Shown here: positions 15,989-24,344 of the stretch, in pieces
How the letters are laid out: each line of letters begins with the position of its first letter
How positions within the stretch are numbered: position 1 is the first letter of the stretch
Source: Rhizomicrobium palustre
Lineage (GTDB): Bacteria; Pseudomonadota; Alphaproteobacteria; Micropepsales; Micropepsaceae
Assembly (NCBI RefSeq): GCF_011761565.1
Contig: NZ_JAASRM010000001.1
Location: 2,108,139 to 2,172,138, forward strand
Direction of reading: 5' to 3'
DNA: 64,000 nt
The notes under the pieces: generated by a model
Databases searched by the model: none
What the model was told of the DNA's origin: nothing
Seen by the model: only the letters and a program-made list of their open reading frames with translations
Translations under genes and position numbers: made by a program

Positions 15989-17053
15989 TTATTCCGCCTC
16001 GATGGCGAGGTTGGAGAGGAACTGCTCGGTGCAGGAGCGCCAGCTTCGCGAAAGGGCAAATTCGCGGGCGCCTTCTCGCGAAAGCTCCAACGCCTTTTTG
16101 CACGCCACTTCCAGATCGTCGTCCAAGACGCCTGCGCCCGGAAACCCGCCAATCACGTCGTTGGGCCCTTGCACCGGATAGGCCGCCACCGGCGTGCCGC
16201 AAGCCGCCGCTTCCAGCATCACAAGCCCAAAGGTGTCGGTCTTGGAGGGGAAGACGAAGACATCGCTGCCCGCATAGCACTCCACCAGCTCCTGGCCGGA
16301 TTTGGGGCCTAAGAACACCGCCTCGGGATAGGCCTTGGCGAGGGTGGCGCGCGCCGGGCCATCGCCGACCAGCACCTTGGTGCCGGGCAGGTCGAGCTTG
16401 AGGAAGGATTCGATGTTCTTCTCCACCGCGATCCGCCCGACATAGAGAAACACCGGCCCAGAATAGGGCAGATGGAAGCCGGGCATCGGCTTGAAGAGAT
16501 CGGTATCGACCCCGCGCGACCAGATTTTCAGATTCTTGAAGCCGCGCTCTTCCAGCTCGTCGCGCAGCGCCGGGGTGGCCACCATCATCGCCGTGGCCGG
16601 GGCATGGAACCAGCGCAGGAAGCGATAAACGGCTTCCTCGCGGATGAAGGGGAAGCGCGCCGTCACATACTCCGGGAAACGGGTATGGAAAGAGGTGGTG
16701 AAGGGGATGTTGTAGCGCACGCAGATCTTGCGCGCGCCAATGCCGAGGGTGCCTTCGGTGGCGATATGGATCGCGTCCGGCGCGAAATCGCGGATTTCGT
16801 TTTCCAGCGTGCGCTGGGCGAAAATGGCGAGCCGGATTTCGGAATAGGTGGGCATGGGCACGGTGAAGCGCCCTTCCGGAGTGACATAGCGCACCTCATG
16901 GCCGAGATGACAGAGCTCGCGCCCCAAGACCTCGAGCGTGCGCACCACCCCGTTCACCTGGGGAGCCCAGGCGTCGGTGATGATCATCACCTTCAGCGTC
17001 TGAGGATCATCGGCGACGTAAGACGTGCCCGCCTGGCCAATGCCAACGGGCAT
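15989..17053 (-). CDS. GT4 family glycosyltransferase
   Basis: 354 residues of the GT-B fold. The N-terminal domain begins MIITDAWAPQVNGVVRTLE, typical of lipid-mannosyl/sulfoquinovosyl-type GT4 enzymes. The donor-binding part has VGRIAVEKN and the E-x7-E region DTFGLVMLEAAACGTPV. An upstream in-frame start at 17209 would run into the neighbouring gene; the ATG at 17053, with AAGGCG in front, leaves a 19-base gap. It is co-transcribed with the LpxH-like phosphoesterase upstream. Glycolipid or lipopolysaccharide synthesis at the inner membrane is likely, but the sugar and acceptor are not readable. Confidence 0.82.
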   Translation of the reverse strand: MPVGIGQAGTSYVADDPQTLKVMIITDAWAPQVNGVVRTLEVLGRELCHLGHEVRYVTPEGRFTVPMPTYSEIRLAIFAQRTLENEIRDFAPDAIHIATEGTLGIGARKICVRYNIPFTTSFHTRFPEYVTARFPFIREEAVYRFLRWFHAPATAMMVATPALRDELEERGFKNLKIWSRGVDTDLFKPMPGFHLPYSGPVFLYVGRIAVEKNIESFLKLDLPGTKVLVGDGPARATLAKAYPEAVFLGPKSGQELVECYAGSDVFVFPSKTDTFGLVMLEAAACGTPVAAYPVQGPNDVIGGFPGAGVLDDDLEVACKKALELSREGAREFALSRSWRSCTEQFLSNLAIEAE

Positions 17054-17072
17054 AGTGCGCCTTACTCTGCGC

Positions 17073-17981
17073 CTACGCGGGTATAAGCGCAGCTTCACCT
17101 TTGGTGCCCGCGACGGTGCAGGCAGTATCGCTCGCAGGTGTTGAGCTTGCCCAGCGTAGAATCTCCAGATGTCCTCGCCCATCTTCGACAAGGGCAGTGC
17201 AGCTTTCAACCCAATCTCCGTCGTTCAGATACAAGATGGTGCCGATGCGGCGGATTTCCGCATGATGAATGTGACCGCACATCACGCCGTCCACCCCTAA
17301 GGGCACGGTGGCGCGGGCGACCACCTCCTCAAAACGGGAAACGTATTCGACGGCGTTTTTGACAGCGTGTTTGAGGTAGGCCGAGAGCGACCAGTAGGGC
17401 AGGCCCATGCGGCGGCGCAGCATATGCAAACGGTCGTTGAGGGCGAGGGCGAGGCTATAGGCCCAGTCGCCGACATGGGCGAGCCATTTGGCGCAAGCCA
17501 TCACTGCATCGAAGCGGTCGCCATGCAGGACCCAGATTTTCCGCCCGTCGGCGGTTTCATGGATGGCGTCGTGACGGATCTCGATCCCGGCCAGTGTGCG
17601 CCCGCAATATGGGCGGAGGAATTCGTCGTGGTTTCCGGGGATGTAGATGACCTTGGTGCCGCTATCGGCTTTTTTCAGGATCTCCTGGACCACCTGGGTT
17701 TGGGCTTCCGACCAGAACCAGCGGCGCTTCAGCTGCCAGCCGTCGACGATATCGCCAACGAGATAGAGGGTCTCGCAGGCGTTGCAGGCCAGGAACTCCG
17801 CCAGCATCTCCGCCTTGCAGCCCCTTGTGCCCAGATGGACGTCGGAAATGAAAATCGTGCGGTGCTGGCGAATCGGGGTGATTGGGCGCGGCGTAGGCGG
17901 TCCGCTCCGCGGAAATCCAGGAAAACCGCCGCTCCGCGGCAGCCGCAGGAAGGACAAGACATCTAGATCCCGGACAGCCAT
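17073..17981 (-). CDS. LpxH-like metallophosphoesterase (UDP-2,3-diacylglucosamine diphosphatase family)
   Basis: 302 residues of the calcineurin-type phosphoesterase fold. All metal motifs are present in order: SDVHLG, VGDIVD, GNHDE, LHGD, and GHIHH. The TR-G insertion and helical cap with repeated RRR/W residues are like LpxH, which removes UMP from UDP-diacylglucosamine in lipid A synthesis. The 40-residue N-terminal Pro/Arg-rich extension is unusual, and the true start could be later. Being co-transcribed with a GT4 enzyme suggests a glycolipid role. Whether this is the main lipid A enzyme cannot be told. Confidence 0.78.
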   Translation of the reverse strand: MAVRDLDVLSFLRLPRSGGFPGFPRSGPPTPRPITPIRQHRTIFISDVHLGTRGCKAEMLAEFLACNACETLYLVGDIVDGWQLKRRWFWSEAQTQVVQEILKKADSGTKVIYIPGNHDEFLRPYCGRTLAGIEIRHDAIHETADGRKIWVLHGDRFDAVMACAKWLAHVGDWAYSLALALNDRLHMLRRRMGLPYWSLSAYLKHAVKNAVEYVSRFEEVVARATVPLGVDGVMCGHIHHAEIRRIGTILYLNDGDWVESCTALVEDGRGHLEILRWASSTPASDTACTVAGTKGEAALIPA

Positions 17982-18275
17982 CGCAGCATCCCTTGCGAAT
18001 CGTTCGCTGGGTTATCTGGGTACCTGCTTTGCGCGAAATTTTTTCATCAGTGCCGCGACAGTGTTGTGACTCCCGCTCGGAAGTGCCCTTACGCAGACGC
18101 GAAATCGGAGTGTTTGCCCCCTGCCGATTCATTTCCCGTTGATAGCAACTTGCACCTTTCGCACTGCACAACGCTATGCAATCACCTGATCAGGACTTGG
18201 GCAAATGTGAAATTAATGTGGCATTACAATGGGTTTATGTCCTCAAAATAGACCAGTCTGGGCACAAGATTCCCC

Positions 18276-18304
18276 TTGCAGACAGGGCTGTCATTCTGCA
18301 TATT
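18276..18304 (+). promoter_or_regulatory. Candidate sigma-70-type promoter for the small RNA
   Basis: TTGCAG (18276-18281), 17-base spacer, CATATT (18299-18304), placing a start near 18311, exactly at the base of the first hairpin. Both boxes deviate from consensus. Confidence 0.5.
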
Positions 18305-18310
18305 GTTGCA

Positions 18311-18388
18311 GCGCGGTAGTTCCTACCGCGGCCCTTCCTGGGCGTTTCCTCCCTGAACTTGGCCGCTCCTTTGGGAGCGGCCTTTTTT
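18311..18388 (+). ncRNA. Candidate small RNA with anti-Shine-Dalgarno motif
   Basis: About 78 nt, not overlapping any gene. Hairpin 1 is CGCGGTAG-TTC-CTACCGCG (18312-18330). Hairpin 2 is GCCC-TTCCT-GGGC (18331-18343). A single-stranded TTTCCTCCCT follows (18345-18354), complementary to the AGGAGG ribosome site. The last hairpin GGCCGCTCC-TTTG-GGAGCGGCC (18361-18382) with six Ts is a textbook terminator. CCT-rich loops plus an exposed CCTCC are the hallmark of several alphaproteobacterial trans-acting sRNA families. No protein gene lies upstream on this strand, so the terminator is otherwise unexplained. Confidence 0.72.
18361..18388 (+). terminator. Rho-independent terminator of the sRNA candidate
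   Basis: Perfect 9-bp GC-rich stem (18361-18369 / 18374-18382) and T6 tail (18383-18388). Confidence 0.9.
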
Positions 18389-18448
18389 CTTTCCAGGGAT
18401 TCCCGAGCAAAATTGCGCATTTGCTGCGCGTGCCGGATTTTGATGCAG

Positions 18449-19408
18449 CTATTCCGCAGCGAGCGGATGGGCAGGCAAAAGGCGGCTCCAATCGAATTGC
18501 ACCATCTGGCGTAACGCCGCGGTGAGTCGTCCTTTGATGCCGGCGAAGGAGACGGTCTTCTCAACCCGCTCCTCATCGAGATAGAGGCCGCGATTGATCT
18601 CGATCTGCAGCGCGTGGATCCCCACCTGCCGTTTGCCATAAAGATGGGTGGTATAGCCGCCCGCATAAGGCGCGTTGCGTGCTGTAGCAAAGCCTTGCTG
18701 ACCGAAAGCTTCCTCGGTGTGGCGCATCAAAGACGGGCTCAGAGAGCTGCCGAAGCAATCTCCAAAGACAATGGAGGGCGCGGCTGGAAGCGAGGGCATA
18801 GAGTGGCAGTCGATCACCACGGCGCAGCCGAAGCGGTTCCAGGTTTCTTCCACCAGCCGCGCTAAACCGGCGTGATAGGGCCGGTAAAGACCTTTAAGGC
18901 GTTCGCCTGCTTCTTCGGCTGCAAGTCTGGCGCGGTAAATATCGGCGCCCTCGCGCACCACCCGCGGAATAACACCAAGCCCAGCGCTGACCCGCGGCCC
19001 TGGCGGGTCAACCTCGAAGGGTAGGGGCGCGTCGAACATATCGGCGTCGATCTCTCCGGGGCCGCGATTGGCATCGACGAAAGCGCGGGGGAAACGGGCG
19101 CTTAACAGCGGCGCGCCAAGAGAGGGCACGGCTTCGTAAAGCTCATCGACAAAGGCGTCCTCGGAGCGGCGCAACAGATTGGGGCTAAGCCGGGAGCGAC
19201 CGACGAAACTCGGCGGATACAGCCTTCCCGAATGCGGCGAGGCAAAGATCAGCGGCAAGCGCTGTTCCTTGGGCCGGATCAGCCGCACGGGATCGGCATA
19301 AAGCGCCGCCAGAACGGGGTCGCTGGCCGGATCGTCGCCGGGATAAGGGTGGCCGTGGTGTTTCACCTGGCGAGTGGACCATCTCGTCGCGGTCCCGACA
19401 AGCGTCAA
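18449..19408 (-). CDS. N-formylglutamate amidohydrolase family protein
   Basis: Up to 319 residues. The body has the family motifs FASPHSG (Zn-ligand His), RFPRAFVDANRGPGEID, VIDCHSMP and LQIEINRGLY. Members hydrolyse N-formyl-L-glutamate in histidine breakdown or related N-formyl/acyl substrates. The start is uncertain: the longest frame begins with TTG at 19408, and a GTG at 19366 would give 305 residues. It is divergent from cpdR, a pairing seen in many alphaproteobacteria. The hut gene hutH lies 9 kb away and the rest of the pathway is not here, so HutG function is only possible. Confidence 0.82.
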   Translation of the reverse strand: MTLVGTATRWSTRQVKHHGHPYPGDDPASDPVLAALYADPVRLIRPKEQRLPLIFASPHSGRLYPPSFVGRSRLSPNLLRRSEDAFVDELYEAVPSLGAPLLSARFPRAFVDANRGPGEIDADMFDAPLPFEVDPPGPRVSAGLGVIPRVVREGADIYRARLAAEEAGERLKGLYRPYHAGLARLVEETWNRFGCAVVIDCHSMPSLPAAPSIVFGDCFGSSLSPSLMRHTEEAFGQQGFATARNAPYAGGYTTHLYGKRQVGIHALQIEINRGLYLDEERVEKTVSFAGIKGRLTAALRQMVQFDWSRLLPAHPLAAE

Positions 19409-19453
19409 AGGATGGGCAATAGGGAAAATCCGGAGGTGTCACGCAGCACGCCG

Positions 19454-19468
19454 TTAACCGCCATTTAC
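19454..19468 (+). promoter_or_regulatory. Near-consensus CtrA box upstream of cpdR
   Basis: TTAA-N7-TTAC matches the CtrA consensus TTAA-N7-TTAA at 7 of 8 positions and sits 46 bases before the cpdR start codon. Binding is an inference from the sequence match. Confidence 0.4.
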
Positions 19469-19513
19469 GAAATGAGATATATACGGTTTTATAGGCCCCG
19501 GGCGGAGCGGCGA

Positions 19514-19873
19514 ATGGCGCAGATCCTTTTGGTCGAAGACGATGAGTCCTTGCGCAAGTTTTTGGCGCAGGCGTTGGTGCGTGCCGGTCACGAGGTGCAG
19601 GACTTCGGTGACGGGCTCGATGCCTATGGCCATTTGAAGGATCGTCACTTCGATCTTCTTCTCACCGATATCGTCATGCCCGGCATGGATGGGATCGAGC
19701 TTGCCAAGCGCGCGGCTGAGCAGGACTCGGCGATGAAGATCATGTTCATTACCGGTTTCGCGGCTGTGGCGCTGCATCCGGCCTCCAACGCGCCCAAACA
19801 GGCCAAGGTTCTGTCCAAGCCTTTCCACCTTCGCGAGATCGTTGCGGAAGTGGAACGGATGATGGCGGCTTAA
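19514..19873 (+). CDS. cpdR: CpdR single-domain response regulator
   Basis: 119 residues, a receiver domain only. The acidic pair is E8/D9/D10, the phospho-acceptor D52 (LLTDIVMPGMDG), and the conserved Lys K102 in SKPFHLRE. The stretch MFITGFAAVALHP and the SNAPKQAKVLSKPFHL region are characteristic of CpdR. In Caulobacter, unphosphorylated CpdR primes ClpXP to degrade PdeA and helps clear CtrA; CckA-ChpT phosphorylation switches it off. The ATG at 19514 gives exactly the family length; a longer upstream frame has no homology. It is divergent from an N-formylglutamate amidohydrolase gene. Confidence 0.92.
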   Translation: MAQILLVEDDESLRKFLAQALVRAGHEVQDFGDGLDAYGHLKDRHFDLLLTDIVMPGMDGIELAKRAAEQDSAMKIMFITGFAAVALHPASNAPKQAKVLSKPFHLREIVAEVERMMAA

Positions 19874-20089
19874 ATCCTCCGCAATAATCGAACTCTCCTC
19901 TCGCAAAACGAGCAAGGCTTTGACGCCGCTTTGCCGCGCGCCCGCCGCAATCGCGCCAGGAACGGCGCTCAGCCTTTTGGTGATCCGGCGAGAACAACTC
20001 GCCTAACGCGAGCTTCCCGCCAGGATGGGCCACGCGGCCCGGGAGCCCAAAGATTGGTTTCGGGTTCCTCGTCCGAGGGGGAGGCAATC

Positions 20090-20686
20090 ATGCCCGCAAA
20101 AGCCAATAAAGGTAGCCTGCGCGTCTCCGGAATTGTTTTGGCCAGCTTGCTTCAGGCCGGGTTTGTCTGGGCTCTGATCTCGGGTCTGCAGATCAGGGCC
20201 TCCGACGTCATCCGGGATCCGGTGAATGCGTTTTTCCCGAAGGATTCGGCGAAGCCGCCGCAAACCCCTCCGCCCGCTGCCAGCGAGCAGCTTCCGGTGG
20301 AAGTTTTCGTGCCTAAGCCGGTGTTCGAGATCGCCGAACCGCCCGGCGAGACCGTCATAACGCCCCTTCCGAACCGGCCCATGCCGCCCCAAGGCGTGGA
20401 GCGCGGTCCGGTCGCCCTGATGGCAACCCATACCATTCCGCCTTATCCGGCTTTGGAAGCCCGGCTGGGCGCGGAAGGGACGGTCGTCTTGCGCATAACC
20501 ATTGGCACAGATGGCGCAGTCAAAGCCGCCCAGGTGGTCCGTTCCAGCGGGTATGAGGGGCTTGACCGGGCTGCGGTGGCCTGGGTTTTGGCCCATTGGC
20601 GCTATCAGCCCGCCCTACGCAGTGGAACTCCTGTGGATAGTGCCGCCAATGTCGCGGTCCGGTTCAATTTAAAGAGCAACGGTTGA
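20090..20686 (+). CDS. TonB family protein
   Basis: 198 residues. An N-terminal membrane anchor spans about 12-32, a Pro-rich linker about 48-105, and a TonB-type C-terminal domain about 112-195 (PPYPALEARLGAEGTV, HWRYQPAL). GGGGAGG stands before the ATG at 20090. Unlike the other two TonB proteins in the window it lacks the Cys pair. There is no exbBD beside it, so it presumably uses the Ton motor encoded elsewhere, for example at 3581-6042. It may serve the receptor at 21583-24048. Confidence 0.85.
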   Translation: MPAKANKGSLRVSGIVLASLLQAGFVWALISGLQIRASDVIRDPVNAFFPKDSAKPPQTPPPAASEQLPVEVFVPKPVFEIAEPPGETVITPLPNRPMPPQGVERGPVALMATHTIPPYPALEARLGAEGTVVLRITIGTDGAVKAAQVVRSSGYEGLDRAAVAWVLAHWRYQPALRSGTPVDSAANVAVRFNLKSNG

Positions 20687-20687
20687 C

Positions 20688-20717
20688 TTGCGTTATCCGC
20701 CGAACGGAGGCTATACA
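20688..20717 (+). promoter_or_regulatory. Probable tRNA promoter
   Basis: TTGCGT (20688-20693), 18-base spacer, TATACA (20712-20717), placing the start about 10 bases before the mature tRNA. It begins at the stop codon of the TonB gene. Confidence 0.5.
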
Positions 20718-20733
20718 CCGGTCCCCGTTCGGC

Positions 20734-20808
20734 GGGCGCGTAGCTCAGCGGGAGAGCACTACCTTGACATGGTAGGGGTCACAGGTTCGATCCCTGTCGC
20801 GCCCACCA
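20734..20808 (+). tRNA. tRNA-Val (anticodon GAC)
   Basis: A complete cloverleaf: acceptor GGGCGCG/CGCGCCC, D arm GCTC/GAGC, anticodon stem CTACC/GGTAG with loop TTGACAT (anticodon GAC), T arm ACAGG-TTCGATC-CCTGT, discriminator A, and encoded CCA at 20806-20808. It would read GUC/GUU valine codons. Confidence 0.96.
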
Positions 20809-20851
20809 CTCCTTTTTGGAGTGGCCCCGAACAGACCTTCCCGATGAATCC

Positions 20852-21535
20852 TCAATGTGACTTGGCGGCTGTAAGCTCGGCCTGGGCGGCCTCGAACTCG
20901 GCCTTGAAATTCGCGTTGGCCAATAGCTCCTCCGACACCACCGTCCCTAGAACCTGACCCGCCACGATATCGCTGCGATAATGCACGCCGCAGACTAGGC
21001 GGTTCTCTGCATACTCTTTGGCGCGGGCCATGATTTTCGTGGCGTCGTCCGGCAGCAAATGCGCCAGCACCACCGCGAAGCTATAGCCCAGCGTTGCGTG
21101 CCCGCTCGGGTAAGAGGATTGCTGCGGGTCGTCACGCGTGCAGGTCTTGAGCGAGGGCTCAAGCACCCAGGGCCGGTTACGCAGGAAATAGGTTTTCGCA
21201 GTTTTGGCGGCGGCTTTCTCTTCGGTCCGCACCTGCTGAAATAGCGCGGCCGTCTTGGGCAGGGCTTTCATATCGAACCAGGGGCCCAGTATCTCAGCAA
21301 AGGCCGTGACGCTTTCCGTTTTGTCGTCCTTGTCGGCTTTTTCATAGGCAGTCGCGCTGGTGGTTTTCTGAAGACGCAGGAGTTCGGCCATTTCGCGCTT
21401 TTGTTCCGCCGAACCATCGGGGGGCGGCGCGGGCAGCATCCGCGCAGGCGCATCCGGGGTGAGGAGCAGTTGGTCAGAAGCAAAGGCGGGTATGGCTGCA
21501 AAAGCCATTGCAGCAAGGCAGGCGTAAATTCGCAT
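20852..21535 (-). CDS. phoN: Class A non-specific acid phosphatase (PAP2 fold), periplasmic
   Basis: 227 residues with a signal peptide (about 1-19, ending AFA). The three-part phosphatase motif is complete: K114 with R121-P122 (YFLRNRPW), PSGH (143-146), and R179...H185...D189 in NRLVCGVHYRSD. Class A acid phosphatases release phosphate from organic phosphomonoesters in the periplasm through a phospho-His intermediate. The gene stands between the tRNA and a TonB-dependent receptor. Phosphate scavenging is the likely role. Confidence 0.9.
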   Translation of the reverse strand: MRIYACLAAMAFAAIPAFASDQLLLTPDAPARMLPAPPPDGSAEQKREMAELLRLQKTTSATAYEKADKDDKTESVTAFAEILGPWFDMKALPKTAALFQQVRTEEKAAAKTAKTYFLRNRPWVLEPSLKTCTRDDPQQSSYPSGHATLGYSFAVVLAHLLPDDATKIMARAKEYAENRLVCGVHYRSDIVAGQVLGTVVSEELLANANFKAEFEAAQAELTAAKSH

Positions 21536-21547
21536 GAGGCAACTCCA

Positions 21548-21574
21548 AAAAAAAGGGGCGGCCTAAGCCGCCCC
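21548..21574 (-). terminator. Rho-independent terminator of the TonB-dependent receptor gene
   Basis: GGGGCGGC/GCCGCCCC stem (21555-21574). On the minus strand it is followed by eight Ts (A run 21547-21554). Confidence 0.9.
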
Positions 21575-21582
21575 GGTCACCA

Positions 21583-24048
21583 TTAGATTTTCGCCTTAAG
21601 CGAAACTTGGAAGCTTCGCGACGATTGGAAGTAATATTGGTCCGTGCTGGTTGGACGGTGCATGTAATCGGAGACCGACATGGCCGCGCCGACGCCGGTG
21701 CTGTCCTTGCCATCGGTGCCGCTGGTCGAAACCAGGCTACGGTCGTCGAGGAGATTGTTGACCGAAACCGATACTTCGAAATGCTCCGCGAATTTATACG
21801 CGGTGGTGAAGTTGAGCGTTGAATAGGCCGGCAGGCGGTAGAAGGGCTGGCCATCAGCACCCAGCGTGCGTGTACCGTTCGCTGAAGCGTTATCCATGTA
21901 CTGCTGGCCGACGGTCTTATCGATCAGCGAGAAGCGGATATCGCCGAGGTCGTAGATCAGCCCGGCGGCGGCGGTCCAATAGGGTGCGTTCTTAAGCTGC
22001 GCGAAGCCGGATTTCGCCGAGTTGAGTGAGCCGTTGCTGAAAATAGTCACGCCGTCGAAGCCTAGGTCCGAGAGGTTGTAGGTGGCCTCGCCTTCGATGC
22101 CCTTGTAGGTGGCATCGCCTGTGTCGGTGGCGCACTGCTGCGAGGGATCACTGACGCAATTCGAATAGGTATAGTTGTGCTTGGCGGCGATGTAATAGAC
22201 ATCCGCGTCGATGGAGAAGTTATCGGCATAATAGACCGTGCCGAACTGGTAGTTCACGGTGGTCATCGCTGCCGGGAATGTGTTGGGTTTTTGCTGCTCG
22301 AATACCGATATATCCGGGACATAGATGCCGGTCGCGAACTGGAAGTAGGTGCTCCAATTGGGTTCAATCTTGTAATTCGCTGTCGCGAAGTACAGCGGGC
22401 GGCTGGTCGTGAAACTTGTTACCGTGCCGTTGTAGAAAGCCGGGCCTTGGCATTTGTTGCCCGCGCAGCCCGTGGTCGCTGTGGTGGTCGTGCCCGAAAT
22501 GACGGAGTTGGGATCCACCGTATGATTCCAATCGATATATTTGAAGCCCGGCGTAATGGTCAGGTTTTCGATCGGGTGGAGTTCGACTTCCACAAAAGGT
22601 TCGATCTGGTTCCAGCCGGTATGTTCAAGATAGCCGACGCCATAACGGCCCTGATAGAGGCTGGGATCGGTTGAGGCGCTCTTGTTGGAGGCATCGGCAT
22701 AGAGCCATGCCTGATGAAAGGGTGAGCAGTTCGCTGCGGCGCATTTGGTCACGTCAAAGTAATAGCGCTGGCGTTCCGTTGCTTGACCTTCCCACCACAC
22801 ACCGGCGCGAATCTGGCCGGTGACCGGGCCGGCGGTAAAATCGGCCGAGGCGCGGAAGACGTTGCCCCAAACGCGATAGGCGTTGAGCTTGGTGTAGCCC
22901 GGAAGATCGTTGGCGAATTTCGTCACCTTGCTGGTGTTGGGATCAATGAGCGAGGTGCCAATCGTTTTCCAGGCCAGCGCATTGCCGGAAAATGTCTGCT
23001 GCGTGCTGGTTGTGGTCACCGTCTTGTTGACATAGGCATAGGTGTAAGCCTGATCGTCGATCGACAGCCAATCGGTCACCGCGCCGCGCAGGCGCACGTA
23101 ATCCATATCTGTAATTTTGTCGGCGTAATTGTAACCGTAATAATCCGGTGCGGTGGGATCGTTCTTCTGCAGCGAATACTGCTTGCCATATGTAACGATC
23201 TGCGCCGCCGTGGCGCCGTTCTTGTCGCTGACATGCTGGTGCAGGTTATTGCGGTTCGCGAACAGTGTCAGCGTCCAGCCAGGTGCAAATTCGCTCTCGA
23301 GCTTGAGAAGTTCATTGTCCTTCATCATGCTCTGATTGGTGAGATAGCCTTCAGTCTGCACGCCTGAAAAATCGGCGAGAATGCGCGTCTTGCCGAGGCC
23401 GGAAATGTCGCCGCTTTGGAAGTTGAGGTCCAGGGTCGAGGTGTTCCAGCTCCCACGCGACGCGCTCGCCTTTACGCCCATATCGGGGTTGAGTACCTCC
23501 GAATACATGTTGATGGAGCCGCCCCATGTGGAGGCGCCCAGGTTTCCGGCATTGCCCGGGCCGCGTTCGACATTGATCGAGCCGATGGTCGTGCCAGGGA
23601 AATAAGAGGCCGAGTGATGGGTTGGGCCGTTGGTATCGCCGAAGGGAATGCCGTCATAAGTCATGCCGAAATTGCCGTCGGGCATGCCGCGCAGGGTGTT
23701 CTTCACATTGCCGTCGGAAAGGCCGGGGCCATTGACATCCAGGCCCGTCAGCGACGGCGCAATCGCCAGCACCGTGACGTAGTCGGCGGATGGGTTGGTG
23801 AGGTTTTCGATATAGGATTTGGTGATGATCGTTTGCGGCTCAGTGGTGTTGATGGAAGCCTTGGCAGGCGCCGCCTCGGCGTTGAACTTGGTGCCGGTCA
23901 CAACAATCGTTTCTGTTCCCGTGCCGACACCGCCACCGATCGTGTCGGCGACATCCGCAGCCACGGCGACGGTCGCGAATACGGCGCCGCAGAGTGCAAA
24001 GGTGGAGGCACGCGCCATCAGTCGCGCAGCAATACGGCGTTCGAGCAT
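21583..24048 (-). CDS. TonB-dependent outer-membrane receptor
   Basis: 821 residues with a signal peptide (to about 30, AVA). A TonB-box-like TETIVVTGTK precedes a plug domain with LRGMPDGNFGMTYDGIPFGD and VERGPGNAGNLGASTWGG (about 45-180). A 22-strand-type beta barrel follows and ends in FQVSLKAKI. GAGGGGA precedes the ATG. The substrate is unknown. The plug is of the type seen in catecholate/other siderophore and carotenoid-like receptors, but the loops give no clear signal. Two CxxxxC-type loop pairs may be disulfides. The upstream 296 bases are shared with the divergent two-component system at 24345. Confidence 0.92.
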   Translation of the reverse strand: MLERRIAARLMARASTFALCGAVFATVAVAADVADTIGGGVGTGTETIVVTGTKFNAEAAPAKASINTTEPQTIITKSYIENLTNPSADYVTVLAIAPSLTGLDVNGPGLSDGNVKNTLRGMPDGNFGMTYDGIPFGDTNGPTHHSASYFPGTTIGSINVERGPGNAGNLGASTWGGSINMYSEVLNPDMGVKASASRGSWNTSTLDLNFQSGDISGLGKTRILADFSGVQTEGYLTNQSMMKDNELLKLESEFAPGWTLTLFANRNNLHQHVSDKNGATAAQIVTYGKQYSLQKNDPTAPDYYGYNYADKITDMDYVRLRGAVTDWLSIDDQAYTYAYVNKTVTTTSTQQTFSGNALAWKTIGTSLIDPNTSKVTKFANDLPGYTKLNAYRVWGNVFRASADFTAGPVTGQIRAGVWWEGQATERQRYYFDVTKCAAANCSPFHQAWLYADASNKSASTDPSLYQGRYGVGYLEHTGWNQIEPFVEVELHPIENLTITPGFKYIDWNHTVDPNSVISGTTTTATTGCAGNKCQGPAFYNGTVTSFTTSRPLYFATANYKIEPNWSTYFQFATGIYVPDISVFEQQKPNTFPAAMTTVNYQFGTVYYADNFSIDADVYYIAAKHNYTYSNCVSDPSQQCATDTGDATYKGIEGEATYNLSDLGFDGVTIFSNGSLNSAKSGFAQLKNAPYWTAAAGLIYDLGDIRFSLIDKTVGQQYMDNASANGTRTLGADGQPFYRLPAYSTLNFTTAYKFAEHFEVSVSVNNLLDDRSLVSTSGTDGKDSTGVGAAMSVSDYMHRPTSTDQYYFQSSRSFQVSLKAKI

Positions 24049-24344
24049 ACAATTCCCCTCGTTGTAGCGGTCCCGGCGGGCCGCGGTTTTGCGGCGCCCC
24101 GGTTCATGTCAAAAGGAGAACCAGCCGGAAAACGGCCCGCCGCAGGCCCTCTTTAGTGACGAGCAGCCACAGTTTCTTAACAGGACGTTGGCAGGTTTTA
24201 ATGGCTTAGGCCTGTGGTACCCATCTTAATGCGCGATTGTGTAATTTGTGTCAGGCGCGCGCGGCTTCATTGCCGAGTGAGGTGCGGCGGTTGTAAGACT
24301 TGGGAAAACGCCGCCCAAATCGCGCGGCAGAACGGCAGCCGGGT

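Noticed and set aside
20806..20824. Hairpin CCACTCC-TTTTT-GGAGTGG right after the tRNA
   Set aside because: No T run follows the stem, so it is not a clear terminator. It may just help 3' processing.
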